NCBI GenBank assembly: GCA_036345935.2
Contig: JADWOT020000001.1
Span: 22,687,187 to 22,751,186 of the forward strand
DNA: 64,000 bases
Reading direction: 5' to 3'
DNA from: Taenia hydatigena
Taxonomy: Eukaryota > Platyhelminthes > Cestoda > Cyclophyllidea > Taeniidae
Made by a program: the position numbers and the translations under genes. Numbering within the stretch: position 1 is the stretch's first letter; the number at the start of each line of letters is the position of its first letter. A model generated the notes under the pieces. The model was not told the DNA's origin. It ran no database searches and was given only the letters and a program-made list of their open reading frames with translations. This document shows, one piece after another, positions 26,571 through 39,160 of the stretch.

Positions 26571-27239
26571 TGATTAGATTGGCTCGTTAAACTTACTGCC
26601 ATTTAATCAGGAAATAAAGCATATTATTTCAGAGTCTATATAATGGTTGGAAATAACAGTTAATTGTCACTAAAGTGTCATCCGGAAGGAATTTTGGGTC
26701 TTCCATAACTAGCCAACCGTGTTTTATTTGATCCATCATAGATGAGTGCCACAAAAGTTACTAGCACAGTATCAACAAGCCAGCAACGAAAAACTGCAGC
26801 TGTATGGTGAGTTACAGCACAAAGTGATAGAAGCCAAATAACAGCGGGAAATTTTGGTCATATCGGAAATCAGCTGCGAGTCCATAAGGACTTTCCATGT
26901 TGCCATTGCTTCGGCTTCACCATTTACTTCAGTACAACTTGTCGTTCTCCCACTGCGTCGAGACTACCTCATTCACTCATGCACAGAAATCCTAGTTATT
27001 AAAGACGATACAAGGTTTGAGAGGGAAAGCTTACCCCGTATTATGATGACAGTGGCCCCTTAAAGGTAGTAATTTCATAAAACACACAATTGCTAGATGT
27101 GTTTTGAAGGAGAGGGCTGAGCGAAGAAATACAAAAACTTCTATTTTCAAAGGCGGTTTTGCAAATACGAAGGTCTGGCGTATACGAAAGGGTCAAAGTG
27201 CCAATGATAATAGGGACGTCACATGTTTCCACCGTTACT

Positions 27240-28385
27240 TTCTCAAAGTACCATCCCACAATCCCCTCATAAGCCTCCTACTCATAGTAGGCTTGGGAGT
27301 TGTTAGTCGAGATGTGTGGTGCTCTCTTCAGCAAGCTTACATGTTTTTTTCCCAAAATACATATACTACGTACAAATTTTGTGTTACAGGGTAAGTCATA
27401 CCTTAACCAAATGATATACTTTCCAGGAAATTCATCCGTGTTTCAGAACTTGGCAAAGGAGAGGTGAGACAGGCTCCAGGCAGTTCCAGATGCGAATTGT
27501 AAGCGAGTGTGGGGAAAAACAATTCATCCGGATGTTTAAAGGCTGCGTGCTTGACCACCGTATTGCGAATGGGTTGCACCTTCCCTCCTAGAATCGCCTC
27601 TTCTAAGAACTCACGACGATACACTCCGTAAATGGAACCTTTGTACCACGTTGCCTGCGAATCACATGTAACAGTGAATGGCAATACTTTTAGCTCTACA
27701 AAAGAGGAAAACAACTCACTCCGAGTGGTAGCTTTACCTCTCTCACTCAATCCATGCGCTCATCGATAAAAAGGCATTCAATGAGAATGGAATCGTTGGA
27801 AGCCTTAAAGGCTGCACTCAATTCAAAGTTGGTGCGAAGAGGAAAATCCTGTCCCACCGAGTTGAATAGGTACTTCCATGTGGAGTGTTGTTGAAGTGCT
27901 TGTGCTGTGCAGATGATTTGTGGCAGTAGAACACTCTTATCACCCCAGCTCACCGCAACACTTTAGGAGAGGGAAACTAGTTCCACATTCAAACCGAAAC
28001 ATTCCGCGATGCCATTCAGAGCACCTACGAAGTACTAATTGGACCGCAAATAAGCGTGAATGCAGTAGTAGTTGTTCTTGCAATGGATCAATCGCAGAGA
28101 CGAGCTATCTGGAAAGGATCCTTGTGGATGACCAATGTAAGCGCTATGGCCACACCTTCATCCCTTTTTTTCGTAATAGAGAATTTGTGGCGACAGCTTA
28201 GGCATCTTCGTGAAAGAGCAAACAGACGGTGTCGAAGTAGTCCCAACCCCTCCCAGCACTTCATCAACAGCTTTTCCCTCCTACCATGCTAACAATGACT
28301 TGCATTGAGGCCCCAGTTGTAAAGCTTAAGATGACTATATAAAGTGCTCTCATACGGAATCAAATGTCCACAAATGAAAATGTCA
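27240..28385 (-). pseudogene. Inactivated copy of the beta-1,6-GlcNAc transferase, intron retained
   Basis: The minus strand aligns along its length with the gene at 3.7-4.9 kb, including the intron position; a GT donor near 27712 and an AG acceptor near 27660 are still present. Several independent lesions remove function. Nonsense codons sit at 28035-28037 (GAG to TAG), 27963-27965 (CAA to TAA) and 27747-27749 (TGG to TGA). One base is missing near 27425, which shifts the frame just after the motif with HPDELF. HPDELFFPTLAYNSHL is still intact, which shows the family identity. Expression as a non-coding transcript is possible but not indicated. Confidence 0.9.
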
Positions 28386-28929
28386 TCAATAATAACTTAA
28401 AAAGAAGAGAGACTTTCATAGTTGAAAAAACATGGAACCTAATGCCTCATAATAAAAGTGGTTGCTGGACTGTCGAATTCATTGCCTAAATTTTATCCAG
28501 CCAGATGTTGACGCCTCTGCATGGAGATGCGCCACCCACCTGACTGCGGCTTGACTGAATGGTGGTGGTGTGTGTGGGTGCGTCAGATAACTTTGCCTAC
28601 GGAAGTCTGTCAAAATGTTAATATGACATTGCTCAAGGAGAGCTTGAGAAGCCACCAATGAGACTGATCTAAGAGCCCAAATCCACCTGCATCAAATTTG
28701 TGAGAATCGTAACGAAGCGCATTTGCTTGTTAGCAGTAAAATATTGGATGAAATGCTTTTGGTGTTACAACACCGATGATAACAGTGAATGTGTTCGTTC
28801 CTACCTTTTCCGTAAGACAACGCCAAACTTACCTAACATCTACCTAAAATGCTAAATAGAGTGCCTTTTCGGTTTCCAGAGCATTTAAATATGATTTCTT
28901 TTCATCTTACCAAACAATTGTGACATCGT

Positions 28930-29695
28930 AAACTTTAAATGAAATCTGTATTTAAGGTCAGATTATCTAAGAAAATCTGGCTGCCAATTTTGTCTATTCA
29001 AAACGACATAAAATAATAATAATACTTTTGCTTTCTGAACATTGAATACAATTAACTCATCGCGTATTATTTACTTTGCGCACAATGAAAACGTCCCTTG
29101 CACATTTAAGGCCACTTTTGGCAAAGCAAATGAGGAGGTGTCAACAATTCGACAGTGGGTCCAGAGGTCACCTGAATACCTGTCTTTTGTCTGGCAGATA
29201 ACTTTTCCACTTTTGCTGGCCCCTTGCAGATGCCATCAATGGAATCGGGAACGTGAATGGTTTAGCAGCACACTTTATTCATTCTAGCGCAGTTCACCTC
29301 TCTTCAAAATGCTGCTTAGCCACACATCACTTGACGATTTTACGCATTGTACTGTCACCAGCTATAACAAAGACGCCATATTGTCTAAAATTTCGAAAAT
29401 ACATGCAACAAATTTGATTCACAGCAACAATATTAAAAGCAAAAAATGCTATGATGCGTGCATACTATAAGAAGTACCTTGCATTGGATTCCACCAACTC
29501 GCTGTATTGCACCTCGTTTGCTATTGAAGGCGATTTCGTCTTGATGCTGCCCCACCCTTTCCCCTTGTCAACACATTGTGGTCCTTTAACCAGCTTTTTC
29601 TCTTTATTTTTAGAATAGGGTGGAGATGAACGCCAATGTGACATGCTGAGAGATGCCAAGGGGCCTTTGATCACCACGAGGCCAAGACTAGTCTA
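28930..29695. other. Spacer between block B and repeat R1
   Basis: No gene supported. A frame at 29042-29287 on the plus strand contains a plausible exon-like piece between AG at about 29111 and CAG at about 29199 (ATFGKANEEVSTIRQW), but it has neither domain nor paralogue support. Confidence 0.35.
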
Positions 29696-31700
29696 GTCTA
29701 GCAAGCCATTTGTGTTTTGAACAGAGGTGCTAACAGGTGGCCAGCACGATGTTGTTGATAAAATAAGTAGACGAAGACCAAATTTGCCAACAGAATTATT
29801 CCCACACACTCCTTACTCCATCTCATATAACGTGGCAACTTGCGGCGATAATGTGGCATACCTCGGCGCATCGTGGATCACGCTGCAGTGAGGCTGTTGG
29901 TAAAATACATTCCTCTCAATCTCATAGCTGACTATTTTAAGAGCAATAACGCCTGCCACTATTTAAAGGCAAAAGGCTTTTCTGCAAGCAAGTAGATACC
30001 AGAGTTGCGCCTCGCCACCTCCTTCCTGCTGCCGCGCCTTCGCTGCTTCGCTTGAGACATGTTGTGTGTACACACGCAACCGTCTGCAAAGCATGCCAAC
30101 CCACGCAGCCCTGAGGCGCAGCAAGTATCAATGGACAACTGACCTACACTCTCCCAATGCTCCCGTTGGTGGATGCGTTGCCCTTCTGCATTTAGGTGCC
30201 AGGTCTCTCAAGTCCCTGCAAACGTTACTTCTACTCCTTGTCGTGACCGCCAATCCTTGCTGGTAAACTTTCGCCCTCTCCTTGAATTAGTAGCACATTT
30301 TCATCATAGCACGATTGTCCTACAACCGCAAGGAATAATCAGAGAAAATTGTTCTTACCCAAATGGCATACTCAGTAGCGTTGTTGTTTACATTCTATCA
30401 ACAGCTCCTTCGGTGTCCCATCTAGGGCAAGCTTCTTGATTCATAGTCTATTCTGTCTTGCCCTATTCGCAGCGGATCCACAATAATATCTACGGAATTT
30501 AAAGCAAGCAGATATAGCTTGCTATGCGATGTCACTCTTTGGCACTGATTTTAAAGAGCGCGGACTACAATTTTTACTGCTGCTCTCTTCACGCAAAGAA
30601 GTGATCGAGCATTCTTATTGTTTTCAAGTAAATGCAGTGCTGGTGACAAGAATTGGCTGTTTGACCTGCTCATCAGTAAGCCACCTACAAAGGTCTCTGA
30701 GGTCGTTCTGTTTAAAATGTGGAAGGAGCCATCACTTACGAATCTTTTAACACCAACCGAAGTAGGCTGTGAGGCGACACAGAGAAGATTAGCATGGTTC
30801 CTGCGCAAGTACGACATGCAAAATCTTGAAGCATTCCATGTTTGCCTTTTTTCCACTCACACTGCCTCCCTTTATAACTGGCTGAATTGCTGCCTACCGG
30901 CTTTACACTTTCCTTACCTTTAGTTACTACCCAATCCAAACGCCGTATAAGCGGTAACGTTAATCTAGGCAGCAATGGTAAGTCGATGGCCATCTAAGGT
31001 ACTCAGGCGCAATTTACTTAAAAACGACTGGCCACAACTCACCCAAATATGTCTTTAGAAAGTGACACTGCATCACAGCACTTTGAATGTACTGGTTTAT
31101 GTGTAAGACTACTATTTGCCTAACTAGAAAACAAAAATTAGCCGACAATATTTTGTAATCAGTCTTCACGATCCAAAAGGCAAGCTTAAAAGAAGTTGCG
31201 TTATCTTTTGCAAATTGATACTCAAAATAAGGTGTGATAATAAGTGGTTTTGTCTTCTCTCAACTCAATGTCTTTAATGAGGCACTTGGAGGAATTATTG
31301 TAGAGACTGGAGACGGGAGGTTGGTGACAGTTATTTGAATGTGTGTGTAAGCGCAGCCTACCAGATTGGCACAAGCAACCACCAGATGCACACCAAACAA
31401 TAGTGGATTTGACTGCAATCGCAGGATGAGAATTCTATTGACCGACCTCACAATGTTCTGCGAGTTCTTTTTCCCCAGCTTCCCTGGCTGTTCTGCTGTT
31501 AGTGGTCTTCCTCAATTACCCTAATTGCTAAATAATCACACACATTAATACGTGCAATAAGGCCATAATGAATGACAACAAGACGAACACTGGAGGACAG
31601 GATTGACGCACAACTCCGCGCTCCTTCTAATGGACGCAGAAGAAGATAGTGTCGTCATTAAAGGTCCCAACTATCCAAGGTATTAACCCCTGCTTTTGCA
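29695..31700. repeat. Repeat R, copy 1
   Basis: This copy aligns in direct orientation with 33600-35500 and with 48200-49560. Shared landmarks are 'tctgcaaagcatgc' (30084, 34013, 48598), the segment with CTGCTCATC-x-GTAAGC (near 30668, 34490, 49155), and for the first two copies the tail ending 'ggacaggattga' (31598 and 35389). Open frames are partly shared between copies (for example the shared end ANPCW at 30264 and 48779). Amino-acid identity is not above what base identity would give, so I read it as non-coding or decayed. Confidence 0.8.
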
Positions 31701-31879
31701 GGCTGCGATCTTTGCCGTCCCTGAGTACACAAAATGAGCACTAAACAGTAGCAGATAACTACACCGGATGCTAAGTTATTGCAATAAGGACAGTTTTGAG
31801 ATGTGCTGATTAGCCACTTTTGCTGGAGCTTTTGTAAGAATTCCAACTCTGCTATTTCCTTCACTGTCTAAACAATGAC

Positions 31880-32330
31880 ATGCCGTGGTACTTCTTATTA
31901 ATGAGTCCCAGTTGGAAACGTGTCTTTGAGGTACCTTTGACACACTCAATAGGAAAATGACAAGTTGTGGCGATGTGAATGGTAAAGTCAACGTGATGGC
32001 ACCGTGGGAAGACCCTTTAGGCTCTCAGACCACTCATTTACGATGAGAACAAAATTGTCAACTGTTAGCAACTTAAGATGCAGCTGTCATTTGTAGTTAC
32101 TGGCTTGTCGACAAAGTGGCAAGAAATTGTGCAGTCCTTACCCATGATGGATCAGATAAAACACGTAGAAATTGTCACTTCATTTACCAACTACTTCAAA
32201 CTCTGACAGATTGATTATGGGAAATCTGTTTTACACCTCAGACCAAATTTATAGGAGCCATTAACTGCTAACTTTAACAATTGTACGAATCCTGGAATAA
32301 GTGATCTTACTCACCAATTAAATGGTCTTG
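31880..32330 (+). repeat. Inverted copy of the transferase 3' flank with an open exon-like frame
   Basis: The plus strand here aligns with the minus strand of about 3230-3530. Shared sequence includes 'atgacaagttgt', 'ggcaccgtgggaag' and 'atgatggatcagataaaa'. The exon-like frame at 31931-32046 keeps the same acceptor position ('gag' then GT) and reads MTSCGDVN and APWE, ending in TGA at 32044-32046. With the fragment at 26.3 kb, it may be the remains of an older inverted copy of the transferase locus. Confidence 0.6.
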
Positions 32331-33599
32331 ATTCTAACAAATCTTTTTAATAATTCATAGTTGCCCACGACCAAGACACCAAATGCAGCATACAGCTACC
32401 ACATGGTAACTATGATTGGGGCTTTTCTAAGGAAATGAATGTTCATCAACGAAGATGCTGTCAATGGTAAGAGAGGTAGTAAAGGTGCCTTCCACCACCA
32501 TGAGAGCAAGACTAGTCATCTAGAATCGCTCAAGGCCTTCAGCTTCCTTCCTGCTTACTCCTACACTGCAGCAAACAGGGACGTCTCGGAATTCTGCTTA
32601 CTCGATCTGGAATCTCGGTACCATCCAAGCTCATGTTAAAGCACTTGGTCAAAAAAGCCAACCAGTTGTTTTATTACTCGCAGCGGAATCGGATTTTTTA
32701 ATGAGGTACGAAGGAATACGGTGCCTCAAGTCACGCTGCTGAGTGACGATTTCTGAATCAGTAAGGTCTCGTTGATTTTTATATGCTAAGCAGGGCACTC
32801 TCAAAGTGCTTCACTTTCACTCAAAGGCACTCACAAATTACTCGGTCCCATAACGCTCCGCTTACCTATATCATTGCAAAAAATTTTCACTTGCCTTCAT
32901 AGCTCCAAATAAGAGGAAAAAAGAACAGTCATTTTCTCAGATGAAAACACTAGTTTTGGTGGTTTAGTTTACCCTTCTTGAAGAATAAAAGGATTCGACA
33001 ATAAAGACCTCGGTAATTAGAAGGATCATGCGAAAATGCAGAAAGACGAGAGCCACTATATTTGCATGTGTTGTGACAGTCAGAACAACATCCATCTGGT
33101 TTTGGGTGGCATAAATATTAATTAAAAGTTATAAGCATGGAAACCTTATTTGGACTAGAGTCGAAAACCCGTTTGCAGTGTCACCGTGAAACGTAATCGC
33201 AGGTAAAATTAAAGGCATTCTACGCCATTACAAGGTGACGAAAACATGAGGCAATTTAACAAGCGTGTCTTGCTTCATTAAAACAAAAGCTAGATGTTAT
33301 CCAAGGATTTGCTTTCAAATTATGAAAACTTAAAGTCCAGTTACGCTGTTTGACGTGTGATGATCCGTCCTGTGTAGTAAATAAGCAAAAGTTAAATGAA
33401 ATGCACTACTGACATAAAACATCCAATGAATTTGCCATGGTTAAATTTGCCCATTTCAAGTAATCGGAATCTACTTATTGGAGTTTAATTGGTAGCAGTG
33501 TGTCTTAACATCGGTATAGTTTAGAAGCAGTGGTCGTAGCGCGCCGGCTATGATCATGTAGGTCATACCATGAGGTCTCTCGGTTCATGTGTGCTTCCG

Positions 33600-35500
33600 T
33601 TAGAGCACATCTGTGCATCGGGAATTAGTAAACCGTTTGTATTTTAAACAGACGTGCTCACCGGTGGCCGACACGATGCAGTTGGTAAAATAATTAATAG
33701 AAAGGCCAGTTTGTCAGCAGAATTATTTTCACATACCCATGGCCTTACTGTAGCTCATTTGACGTGCCAAATTGCAGCGATAACGGGACACACCTCGGCG
33801 CATCATGGACTACATCACAGTGAGGAAGTTGGCAAAATGCATTCTCCTCAAATCATGACTGTCTATTTAAGAACAATAACGCCTACCATTATTTGAAGAC
33901 AAAAGGATTTTCTGCAAGTAAATAGATACCAGAGTTGCGCCTTGCCACCTAATTTCTGCTGCTGCACGTTTGCTGTTACACTTGAGACTTCTCATGGGTG
34001 CAGACGCAGCTGTCTGCAAAGCATGCTAACCCACGCAACCCGTAGACGCAGAGAGTAGCCACGGGCACTTAACCTACATTCTTGTAATGTTTCTGTAGTA
34101 GATGAATTACCCCTCCGCAAATAGTTGGTGTTAATCCTCGCTGGCAGACTTTCACCACCTTCATGAATTAGTAGGACTTTTTCATCATAGTACTGTTGTT
34201 TTGCGACTTCGAGGAATAATCGGAGGAAAGTTGTTCTATCAACAACCCTTTTGGTGTCTCATTTATGCAAACTAGTCGCTTTCTAATTGTATTTTGTCTT
34301 GCTTCTTACGAGGCGGGTTCTCTATATTACCTACATGAATGAAAACCAACTGATACAGCCTGCCGTGCGTGACCGCCATTTGACACTGATTTAAAGAGCA
34401 TAGACTCTACTTTGCACTGATACACTCTGGATGAAGACCAAGTAAATGCAAGTAAATGCAATGCAGGTGGCAGAATTTGGCTGCTTGAGTTGCTCATCGG
34501 TAAGCTACTAATAAGGATCTTTGAGATTGTTTTGTTTAAAATGTGGAATGGGCCGTCACTTCGCTAAGAATCCTTCAACACCAACTAAAGTAGGCTGTGT
34601 GGCAATACAGAGAAGATTGGCATGGACCCTGCGTAAGGATGACACTCAAAATTATTAAGCATCCCATATTTTTCGTTTCTTTGCACCCGTTCTCCTTCCT
34701 TTCCTCCCTCGCTCCCTAGCTCTCTCTCTCCCTTTAGCACTGACCGCACGACTGCGTGCCTACCGGCTTCTCACTTCCCTTCCCTCCAGTCACAACACAA
34801 TCCAAATGCAATCCATGCGGCAACATTAATCTAGGCTGAATCAGTATGTTGATGTTTGTCCATAGGGTTTGGGCACATTCCCCAAATACGTCTTAAAATA
34901 TTGATGCTGCATCGCAGACTTTTAAACGTGCTGGTCCATGTGGAAGGTTACCATTTGCTTAACAAGAAAACGAAAATTATTTAGCAATATTTTGTAAGCA
35001 CTGTTCAAGTCGAAAAGACATGCTTAAAAAGTCGCGTTATCTTTGCGATTTAAGGTCCAAAATAAGATGGCATAAAAAGGGATAATAAGTGGCTTTGTTT
35101 CCTCTGAAATTAATGTTGTTCAATGAGGCGTGTAGGTAAATTGTTGTAGAGATCGGAAATGGGAGATGGATAGCAGAACTGTGTCTGGACATTGGTGAAT
35201 TTAACTGCAATTGCAAAACGATATAGTACCCACTACCGAGCTTACAATGCTCTGCGAGTCCTTGTTTTCCAACGTTGCGGACTATTCTGCCGTTGGTAGT
35301 CTTCCTCACTTCCCCTGATTACTGAATAATTACAAGTACAAACATGCGCAATAAGGCCATAACCAATAAGGACAGGACGAATCCTCGAGGACAGGATTGA
35401 TGCACAACTCAGCACTCCATCCAATGGACGCGAAAGAAGATAATGTCGCCATTAAAGATCCCAACTACTTAAGGTGCTATCCCCGTGTTTACAAAGTGGG
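33600..35500. repeat. Repeat R, copy 2
   Basis: Second copy of the repeat at 29695-31700, lying about 3.9 kb downstream in the same orientation. It carries stops in the frames that stay open in copies 1 and 3. A CT-rich run ('ctccctagctctctctctccc') near 34711-34731 is specific to it. Confidence 0.75.
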
Positions 35501-35549
35501 CACTAAGTCGCGGCAGAACTCTGTACTGGATGCCCAATTATCACAATAA

Positions 35550-38500
35550 AGACAGTTTCAAATGTCTGTGTCACAAGCATTCAGTTAGCGATCCTAGTTC
35601 TGCCTAGTGAAGTGTTGTTTAGCACACATGCCTCAACTGCTAGTTATCCCAACTACGACAGATAAACAAAGCTGTTTTCGATGTTCCGCGGTGACTGCTG
35701 ATAAAATTGTTCTTAAGCTCCATCTCGGTCAACTTCCGGCAGCATCAACGACGTCAGCCACCTCATGAACTCAGGGTGTGCTCAGGCGGTTTTTAGTTTT
35801 TCACCTCTTATGATGCCTCCCCGTTTCTCAACGCCTCATTTCTCAGCTCTACTCAATAGACAAACCAATCCATTATACTACTTGCAGCATGGTTTTTAGA
35901 GCTTTTACTCTTGCTGCTCACAATATGCTATCCACAATTAGCAAAACTCGCCATTCTCCTCCTTCACACTACACCGGTTGCCGAATTCCCAGAAGTTATG
36001 GGAAATTCCAAAGACGTGTGTTATCGATGGCGAAATCTAATCTTTGATATCGCTCTCTCATAGCCACTTCCACTTCTACGAAAGGCGACATAGGATGCTA
36101 CCGTTTCAGGTGCTATGGAAGCTTAATATCAAAAGAGGAGGTAAATTACAGGACTAAGATCATAGAACAAATTCGCTCACGTTTATAATTCTTTACATGA
36201 GCAACTGAGTTGGCACCTCCATTGTCCCAATGTCAGTTCTCCAACCTAGCTGCATTACCTCGGTTCAATGCTCATGGTTTTGTTGTATAATGATGCAAAA
36301 TGCAAAATTGATGGTTATGCAGCGGTTTATAATAATCGCTGTTGAATCGTAGAGCAAAAAGTGTTCGCATAATTAATTAGCGTTTAATCGCTGACCTCGG
36401 ACAAATACAATGCACTGTGTGACGAATAAGAAAGTTAATTAGAAATACTTTTGCTGAAGCCGGTGTCAGCAGCCTACCAAGGTAAAGGTAAAATCTAGCC
36501 AGTAAACTGTTGACTTTAAGAAAGATGTGCGTCACTAATGTAGAATGAGAGATTTTGTTTCATAATAGCTATACTTGACGAGATTAACTGATACACTGGT
36601 TGAGTAAGCATCAGTGTCGAGACCTCAGAAGCGTGGGTTATACTTAGGGGTAAATTGCTATTCAGAATGGCTGAAGACGACTGCAGAACTGCGCTATACA
36701 GTGTTTGGTTAAATGCCACAGAGTGGTGAGGTCGAATGTGCCTTACCAAGACACAACGCAAGCTGAAATGATTATCTGGTCTGAATTGAAATGTTCATGT
36801 TTGCCTCAGGCAACTTGCACACAAAATAGTTACTTACGACTTATCACGAATTTCTCAAGTGCTTTCCACATTGATAAATCTGCATTGTCAAATATCGAGC
36901 GAATGGACCTATGCCTCAATCTATCCTTTGCGGTACAAACACGACACGAGCCATCTTCAAACTACAAGAAGCACAATTTATAACAAGTTCTTTCCTTCTT
37001 ACGTCTCCATATTTATAACAATCAAACATGAGTGGTAATAATACGTGGCTGATTATGTTTTGAACCGTATGTGAGCATTTGAGGAGGTAAACTCATACCC
37101 ATCTTGCATTTACTTACAGGCGGATGAGGTAATTGATTCGACTAAAGCAAAGCTCAGTGCAGATACTAGAAATCAAGATCCACATTTTGACGGTCCAACT
37201 TTTCTTAATTCACAACGACTTCCTAGGTGGTTCAGAAGTTGTCAATGATATTAAACATTGACAAAAAGCAGAATCCACAGTTTTTTTTTAATTTTTTTTA
37301 ACAATAACTTAATTATTGGCAGTAAAACAACAATCGCGTCCAAACAAAATCGTTTGGAAAACTTGAAACCCCATGCTAATGGAAGCAAACATTAGATAGC
37401 AAGGTAGAGAAATAAATGTGCAGAAACGTCATCGGTTACCCTATTTGCGACTTCACTGAATTCCGTACCACCTCTTAGAGCCGAGATGCTTAGACACTTA
37501 CAAGTGGGATCAAATATTTGCAAAAACGATGAAATTGGAGGCAACACATGAGGTGACTCGAAAACACATTCGAAGGTAGGAGGAATAGTTACGTGATTAG
37601 TAAGTTGTAAGGGAGAAATTTTGAAAGATAAGCTTATGAGGAGAAGGATATACACCTGCTGGTTGAGAGAGGCCATCAAGTACTCAATGAGAAGGACTTT
37701 TCTCGTCGCATGGGGAGACCTAACTTACATGCTGCGGAACGGATGGTAATTAGGTGAAATATTTTGAATGTGGTGACTGCATACGCTTGACCCCAAGCCA
37801 ACCATAAGCATTTTGTCCAATCGTGTGAGCAGTCAGCTTAAAAACAGCATCAGCATATGAAACCTTATGACACAACGCATGACCTCTGTCGTTATCAGTC
37901 TCCCCTTTCGATCACCATGTCGTTGGAGCACGACATCGAGTCTAATGATTCGCAAATACATGCAGTCATGTTGTACCTGATGGGCGTCTACTTTTTGACT
38001 GGCTATTCCAATCCTCGATTTTATCAGGCCTTGACACACAAATACCTCAATGTTATTGCAATGGTAGCATAAATTCCACATGACAAAGAAGGCCACAAAT
38101 CAAATTAATCTGTGAATTGGTATTGCGAAGTGCATTTTATGCCTCACTAGCCACACGGCTGCCAATTGTCTCAGATTGGTGAATGACACGAATGGACAAT
38201 TTCCCACCTCAGCCACAAGTCTGTCAATGTGCACTAATGTTTCACAACTTTTAATCGTATATTATCAAAGTAGAGGTAGTTTAAAATGTAAAGACTTAGT
38301 TATCACAATGGCCTCGCGCGGGCGAATGAGTCAGACACGTTTGTTCTTGACAGACCTTAGTTGGCATGAGCTACTCATTCTTGCTTCAGGGTTAGCATCA
38401 AGAAGCAAACGAGAATCAGAGCCTCGCATCCGCAAACGCATTTGCACTTTTATAAATTATACGAAAACTGGTATCCTGCATTGTACAAAAGTTATACAGG

Positions 38501-38600
38501 CCTACATAACCGCTGTTGCATGACTTTCCTAATAAGATTACGCGAAGTAACTAAGAGAAGAACAATGTATTTTGCTAGCCACAGTAGCAAATTGCATACC
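35550..38600. other. Segment present only in duplication unit 1, no gene supported
   Basis: Unit 2 passes from the equivalent of about 34990 directly to that of 39380, so this DNA is missing there or was inserted here. I find no confident gene. The homopolymer-rich spot at 37280-37303 (runs of T) and the small repeat at 37390-37735 are the only structures noted. Confidence 0.5.
37390..37735 (+). repeat. Copy of the 3'-exon family seen at 62.37-62.70 kb (decayed)
   Basis: Aligns in direct orientation with about 62370-62700, and in its last part with 56720-56885. Here the frame equivalent to exon 62416-62492 meets TGA, and the one equivalent to 62539-62623 meets TAA after 'SKL'. It is therefore a degraded copy of that candidate gene end. 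Confidence 0.5.
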
Positions 38601-38629
38601 GCTTGTGTTTTACTCTGTGTATGTAACAG

Positions 38630-39160
38630 ATTTGGTCGGCCTAGCTCTCACTTTTTGGAACTGCCAACTACCATGCTTGGTCACACAGGGATGTGCTTTT
38701 AAGCACCAGCTATTTTGACTTAACCTTGAGACCGTATCACATGCATGCCACCCACACCACCCGTTATTGTCATTCCCACAAAATATCATCCATAACTTCT
38801 TCTGTGATGGAAAGGCGTCCAAATCCAATTCTCTAGCAATCATCCGAATTTCGTGGCACTAACGACTGCTATAGTGTTTTGAATGTACAAACAAGTAGAC
38901 GTTTGGAGCTGAAGCCTTTTCAGTACTTCCTTGACAGTACGGAGACCTCGTTCAGAGCAATAAATCCAATTGGTTTATGTATTTTCCAGGTGGTGTGAGT
39001 TATCAGTTAAATGGTAAGGAAGCACAGTGAAACGGTTCACGATACATTACTGGCATGCTGAGAGAATGAAGGACCCAACGGCATGACTCCATGCCCACAT
39101 CGTTAGGGGGAAAGCACCATCTGCGCAGACTGGGGTGCGCACAAACATGCACGGAATATC
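38630..39160 (-). repeat. Inverted copy of the segment at 41.59-42.1 kb
   Basis: The reverse complement aligns with 41590-42100 and with 53270-53830. Matching pieces in order are 'cagtctgcgcagatggtg', 'ccttcattc', 'ttaccattta', 'acgaggtct' and 'aaacgtctacttgtt'. It lies about 2.5 kb upstream of its direct relative in unit 1, forming an inverted pair. Confidence 0.7.

Larger units (their letters stand above)
23140..28930. repeat. Segmental duplication copy B (with transferase pseudogene)
   Basis: Direct-orientation partner of about 690-5480, lying about 22.5 kb downstream of it. It retains the intron of the transferase gene, so it arose by DNA duplication and not by retroposition. It is longer than copy A because of B-only DNA at about 25115-25505 and 26010-26570. 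Divergence is spread throughout, so the duplication is not recent. Confidence 0.85.

Noticed and set aside
30030..30266. Frame shared between repeat R copies 1 and 3 (end ANPCW) as a gene
   Set aside because: Copy 2 has stops, and amino-acid identity between the open copies is about half, no better than expected from drifting DNA.
35570..35680. Possible tRNA-like fold
   Set aside because: Stems do not pair in a cloverleaf and the conserved B-box pattern is absent.
37270..37305. T-rich run as a retroposon poly-A tail
   Set aside because: No flanking target-site duplication and no coding sequence next to it on the matching strand.
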